In this document: positions 6,949 through 8,687 of the stretch, piece by piece
Position numbering within the stretch: position 1 is the first letter of the stretch
Layout of the letters: the number at the start of each line of letters is the position of its first letter
Source: Gemmatimonadota bacterium
Lineage (GTDB): Bacteria > Gemmatimonadota > Gemmatimonadetes > Palauibacterales > Palauibacteraceae
Direction of reading: 5' to 3'
Assembly (NCBI GenBank): GCA_029288095.1
Contig: JARFPW010000232.1
Coordinates: 1-8,687 of the forward strand
Length of the DNA stretch: 8,687 bases
Position numbers and translations under genes: made by a program
The notes under the pieces: model-generated
What the model saw: only the letters and a program-made list of their open reading frames with translations
Database searches by the model: none
Told to the model about the DNA's origin: nothing

Positions 6949-7347
6949 ATGAAAACTGGGATTCATCCGGAATACATGCCGAGTCGGATTACCTGTGCCT
7001 GTGGCCGGGTGACGGAGACGTTTGGGACCGTCGACGAGATTCACGTCGAAATCTGCTCCCACTGTCACCCGTTCTTCACTGGCAAGCAGAAGCTCGTGGA
7101 CACTGCTGGTCGTGTCGAACGGTTCCGTCGCAAGTATCGGGCAGGCGAGGGCCCGTCCGAGGCAGACGAATCCGAGAGTAGCACCGAGGCTGAGGCGGCT
7201 GTCGAACCCGAGGCGGAGACGGCATCGGAACCCGAGGTCGTCTCCGAGCCGGAGGCTGTTGCGGAGCCCGAGGTGGACGCGGAGGCCGATGTCGCGGAGG
7301 CGGACGCGGACGAGGCTGCCGCCGAGTCGACCGAAGCCAGCTCCTGA
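6949..7347 (+). CDS. rpmE: 50S ribosomal protein L31 with long acidic C-terminal tail
   Basis: L31 binds the large ribosomal subunit near the central protuberance and helps bridge the two subunits. Residues 1-65 match the family closely: MKTGIHPEY, then the zinc ligands Cys16-x-Cys18 and Cys36-x-x-Cys39, then HPFFTGKQKLVDTAGRVERFRRKY. It is therefore the zinc-containing (C+) form. Usual L31 ends near residue 70; this one has 132 residues. Positions 66-132 form a low-complexity Ala/Glu/Pro tail with 20 Glu, 5 Asp, no Lys or Arg, and four Glu-Pro-Glu units (86, 94, 100, 106). AGGAG at 6937-6941 lies 7 nt before the ATG. It heads a probable operon with prfA and prmC. The identity of the core is certain; the function of the tail is unknown. 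Confidence 0.95.
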   Translation: MKTGIHPEYMPSRITCACGRVTETFGTVDEIHVEICSHCHPFFTGKQKLVDTAGRVERFRRKYRAGEGPSEADESESSTEAEAAVEPEAETASEPEVVSEPEAVAEPEVDAEADVAEADADEAAAESTEASS

Positions 7348-7351
7348 ACCT

Positions 7352-7373
7352 GGTGCGGCACCGGGTCCGCACC
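7352..7373 (+). other. Perfect 7-bp hairpin between rpmE and prfA
   Basis: GGTGCGG (7352-7358) pairs exactly with CCGCACC (7367-7373) around the 8-nt loop CACCGGGT. A smaller alternative stem, GGTG-CGG-CACC (7352-7362), competes with it. It starts 4 nt after the rpmE stop and ends 23 nt before the prfA start. There is no T-run, so it is unlikely to be a strong terminator; partial attenuation, mRNA processing or control of prfA translation are possible. Confidence 0.45.
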
Positions 7374-7396
7374 TTGCTCCCCCGACTGGCATCACT

Positions 7397-8485
7397 GTGA
7401 AACTCGATGCTGAGGCGCTGTCGGCTCGCATCCAGGCTGCTGTCGCTCGCCAGGCGGAACTGGCCGAGCAGTTGGCAACCCCCGAAACCCTCGAGAACCC
7501 GGACCTGCTGCGGCGGCTAGCCACCGAGCATTCCGAAATCACCCCTCTCGTCGAAACCGGGCTCAAGTATCTGCGATTGGTTGAGGAATTGAACCAGTCT
7601 CAGGAAATGGCCCGTACCGAATCCGGAGACCTCGCGGACCTGGCGCGTGAGGAAGTTGCGCGGTTGGGTGCCGAGATCGACGGTCTCGACGCCGATCTGG
7701 CGATGCTCCTTGTGCCGCGCGATCCATTGGATGACCGTCCCGCGGTTGTCGAAATCCGTGCGGGAACTGGTGGCGACGAAGCGGCACTGTTCGCGGCGGA
7801 CCTGTTCAGGATGTACTCGCGCTACTCAGATCTTCAGGGGTGGTCCATCGATCTCGCGTCTACCAGCGAGGGAGCTCTGGATGGGCTGAAGGAGGTAATC
7901 TTCGTCGTCCGCGGACGCGAAGCTTACGGCCGTCTGCGCTACGAATCGGGCGTGCATCGGGTCCAGAGGGTCCCCGTGACCGAGAGCTCCGGGCGCATCC
8001 ACACATCCGCCGCCAGCGTAGCCGTGCTTCCGGAAGCGGAGGAGGTCGACGTTGCAATCGATCCTTCGGATCTCAAGATCGACGTCTTTCGCTCATCCGG
8101 CCCTGGCGGGCAATCGGTCAACACCACGGACTCGGCGGTGCGCATTACGCATGTTCCGACGGGCCTTGTCGTGACGTGCCAGGACGAAAAGTCCCAACAC
8201 AAGAACAAGGCGAAGGCGCTCAAGGTGCTCCGCAGCAGGCTGCTCGACCAGCAAGTGGCGGAGCAGGAGGCTGACCGGGCCCGGGAGCGGCGCCTGCAGG
8301 TAGGTACCGGCGATCGATCCGCCAAGATCCGGACCTACAACTATCCGCAGAATCGAGTCACGGATCATCGGATCAGTCTCACCCTTCACCGCCTCGACAG
8401 CGTGATGGATGGCGATCTCGAGGAGCTGATCGATGCCTTACGTACGGCCGGTTTCGAAGAGCGACTGCAGGGTGAAACGAGCTGA
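7397..8485 (+). CDS. prfA: Peptide chain release factor 1 (RF1)
   Basis: RF1 reads UAA and UAG in the ribosomal A site and triggers peptide release. The 362-residue product matches the usual ~360 aa. The codon-recognition tripeptide is Pro-Val-Thr (193-195) in HRVQRVPVTESSGRIHTS, a P-x-T motif typical of RF1 and not the SPF of RF2. The catalytic Gly-Gly-Gln is at 237-239 in SSGPGGQSVNTTDSAVRITH. Other family signatures are RAGTGGDEAALFAADLFRMY (121-140) and SQHKNKAKAL (266-275). The GTG at 7397 is the only sensible start: it aligns with the N-terminal helix of known RF1 and no nearby in-frame ATG exists. No clear ribosome site precedes it. It lies 49 nt after rpmE and overlaps prmC by 14 nt. 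Confidence 0.96.
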   Translation: MKLDAEALSARIQAAVARQAELAEQLATPETLENPDLLRRLATEHSEITPLVETGLKYLRLVEELNQSQEMARTESGDLADLAREEVARLGAEIDGLDADLAMLLVPRDPLDDRPAVVEIRAGTGGDEAALFAADLFRMYSRYSDLQGWSIDLASTSEGALDGLKEVIFVVRGREAYGRLRYESGVHRVQRVPVTESSGRIHTSAASVAVLPEAEEVDVAIDPSDLKIDVFRSSGPGGQSVNTTDSAVRITHVPTGLVVTCQDEKSQHKNKAKALKVLRSRLLDQQVAEQEADRARERRLQVGTGDRSAKIRTYNYPQNRVTDHRISLTLHRLDSVMDGDLEELIDALRTAGFEERLQGETS

Positions 8486-8687
8486 GCCGCCGCGTTTGCG
8501 AGAGGTCCTGAAGGCGGTCGAACAGGAGTTGACGGCGGGCGGCATCGAAAGTCCGGCTGTCGAGGCGGAGCGGCTCCTGTCATACGTACTTGGCGTTGAC
8601 CGCCCATATCTCGCGTTGGAGGGCTCTGTCATGCTTCCCGCCGAGGTCGCTCCCCGTCTCGCGAGGCTGCTGCAGCGACGGTTGGCT
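8472..8687 (+). CDS. prmC: Release factor glutamine methyltransferase, N-terminal part
   Basis: The frame opens at GTG 8472 inside the end of prfA and stays open to the window edge, giving 72 residues. They form the small helical N-terminal domain that precedes the methyltransferase domain in PrmC/HemK, with RLREVLKAVEQELTAGGIES and then EAERLLSYVLGVDRPYLALE as the recognisable helices. PrmC methylates the GGQ glutamine of release factors using S-adenosylmethionine. The SAM-binding and NPPY catalytic motifs lie beyond the window. The prfA-prmC order is widespread in bacteria and supports the call. The 14-nt overlap implies coupled translation; no strong ribosome site is visible. Confidence 0.88.
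   Translation, partial: MKRAEPPRLREVLKAVEQELTAGGIESPAVEAERLLSYVLGVDRPYLALEGSVMLPAEVAPRLARLLQRRLA

Noticed and set aside
7022..7396. Extended RF1 beginning inside rpmE
   Set aside because: The added 125 residues are an out-of-frame reading of the L31 gene, and the RF1 homology begins at about 7397.
6874..7566. Minus-strand open frame opposite rpmE and the start of prfA
   Set aside because: Its Gly/Leu/Arg repeats are the reverse reading of the acidic L31 tail; no start signal or domain supports it.
1..8687. Mobile elements, CRISPR arrays, tRNA or rRNA genes
   Set aside because: I saw no transposase, regularly spaced repeats, terminal inverted repeats or structured RNA gene in either strand.

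Overview
The window is GC-rich bacterial DNA, densely coded, with eight protein genes seen wholly or in part. The best taxonomic clue is a complete ADOP-type permease (a MacB/FtsX-like permease in which the permease unit is duplicated and no ATPase lies nearby). This family is heavily expanded in Acidobacteriota and also occurs in Gemmatimonadota and related lineages. I infer one of these phyla but cannot choose between them from the sequence.

Layout from left to right. (1) 1-183: upstream sequence with no recognised gene. One frame is open from the window edge into the Ku start, and there is a weak promoter-like pair. (2) 184-2589: a tight plus-strand cluster of the end-joining protein Ku, a protein fusing a MerR-type DNA-binding domain to four TPR repeats (starting 3 nt after Ku), and a membrane-anchored DsbA/thioredoxin-fold oxidoreductase. 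A GC-rich hairpin follows. (3) 2769-6288: the ADOP permease, overlapped at its end by a secreted seven-bladed beta-propeller of the virginiamycin B lyase (Vgb) superfamily that seems to lack the lyase catalytic residues. (4) 6285-6752, minus strand: a small lipoprotein of unknown function, converging on the propeller gene so closely that both stop codons lie in the same CTAG. (5) 6949-8687: a translation operon of rpmE (L31, with a long acidic tail), prfA (release factor 1) and the start of prmC (the methyltransferase that modifies release factors).

How the parts relate. rpmE-prfA-prmC is an ordinary housekeeping block in which RF1 is made next to the enzyme that methylates its GGQ glutamine. 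Ku normally works with LigD in non-homologous end joining, but no LigD is present here. The MerR-TPR protein is placed as a likely regulator or scaffold for Ku. The permease and propeller genes overlap and are probably translated together, as an envelope function of unknown substrate.

I found no mobile element, CRISPR array, tRNA or rRNA. I do not claim a complete new system. The points most worth following are the Ku/MerR-TPR/DsbA cluster and the acidic tail on L31.
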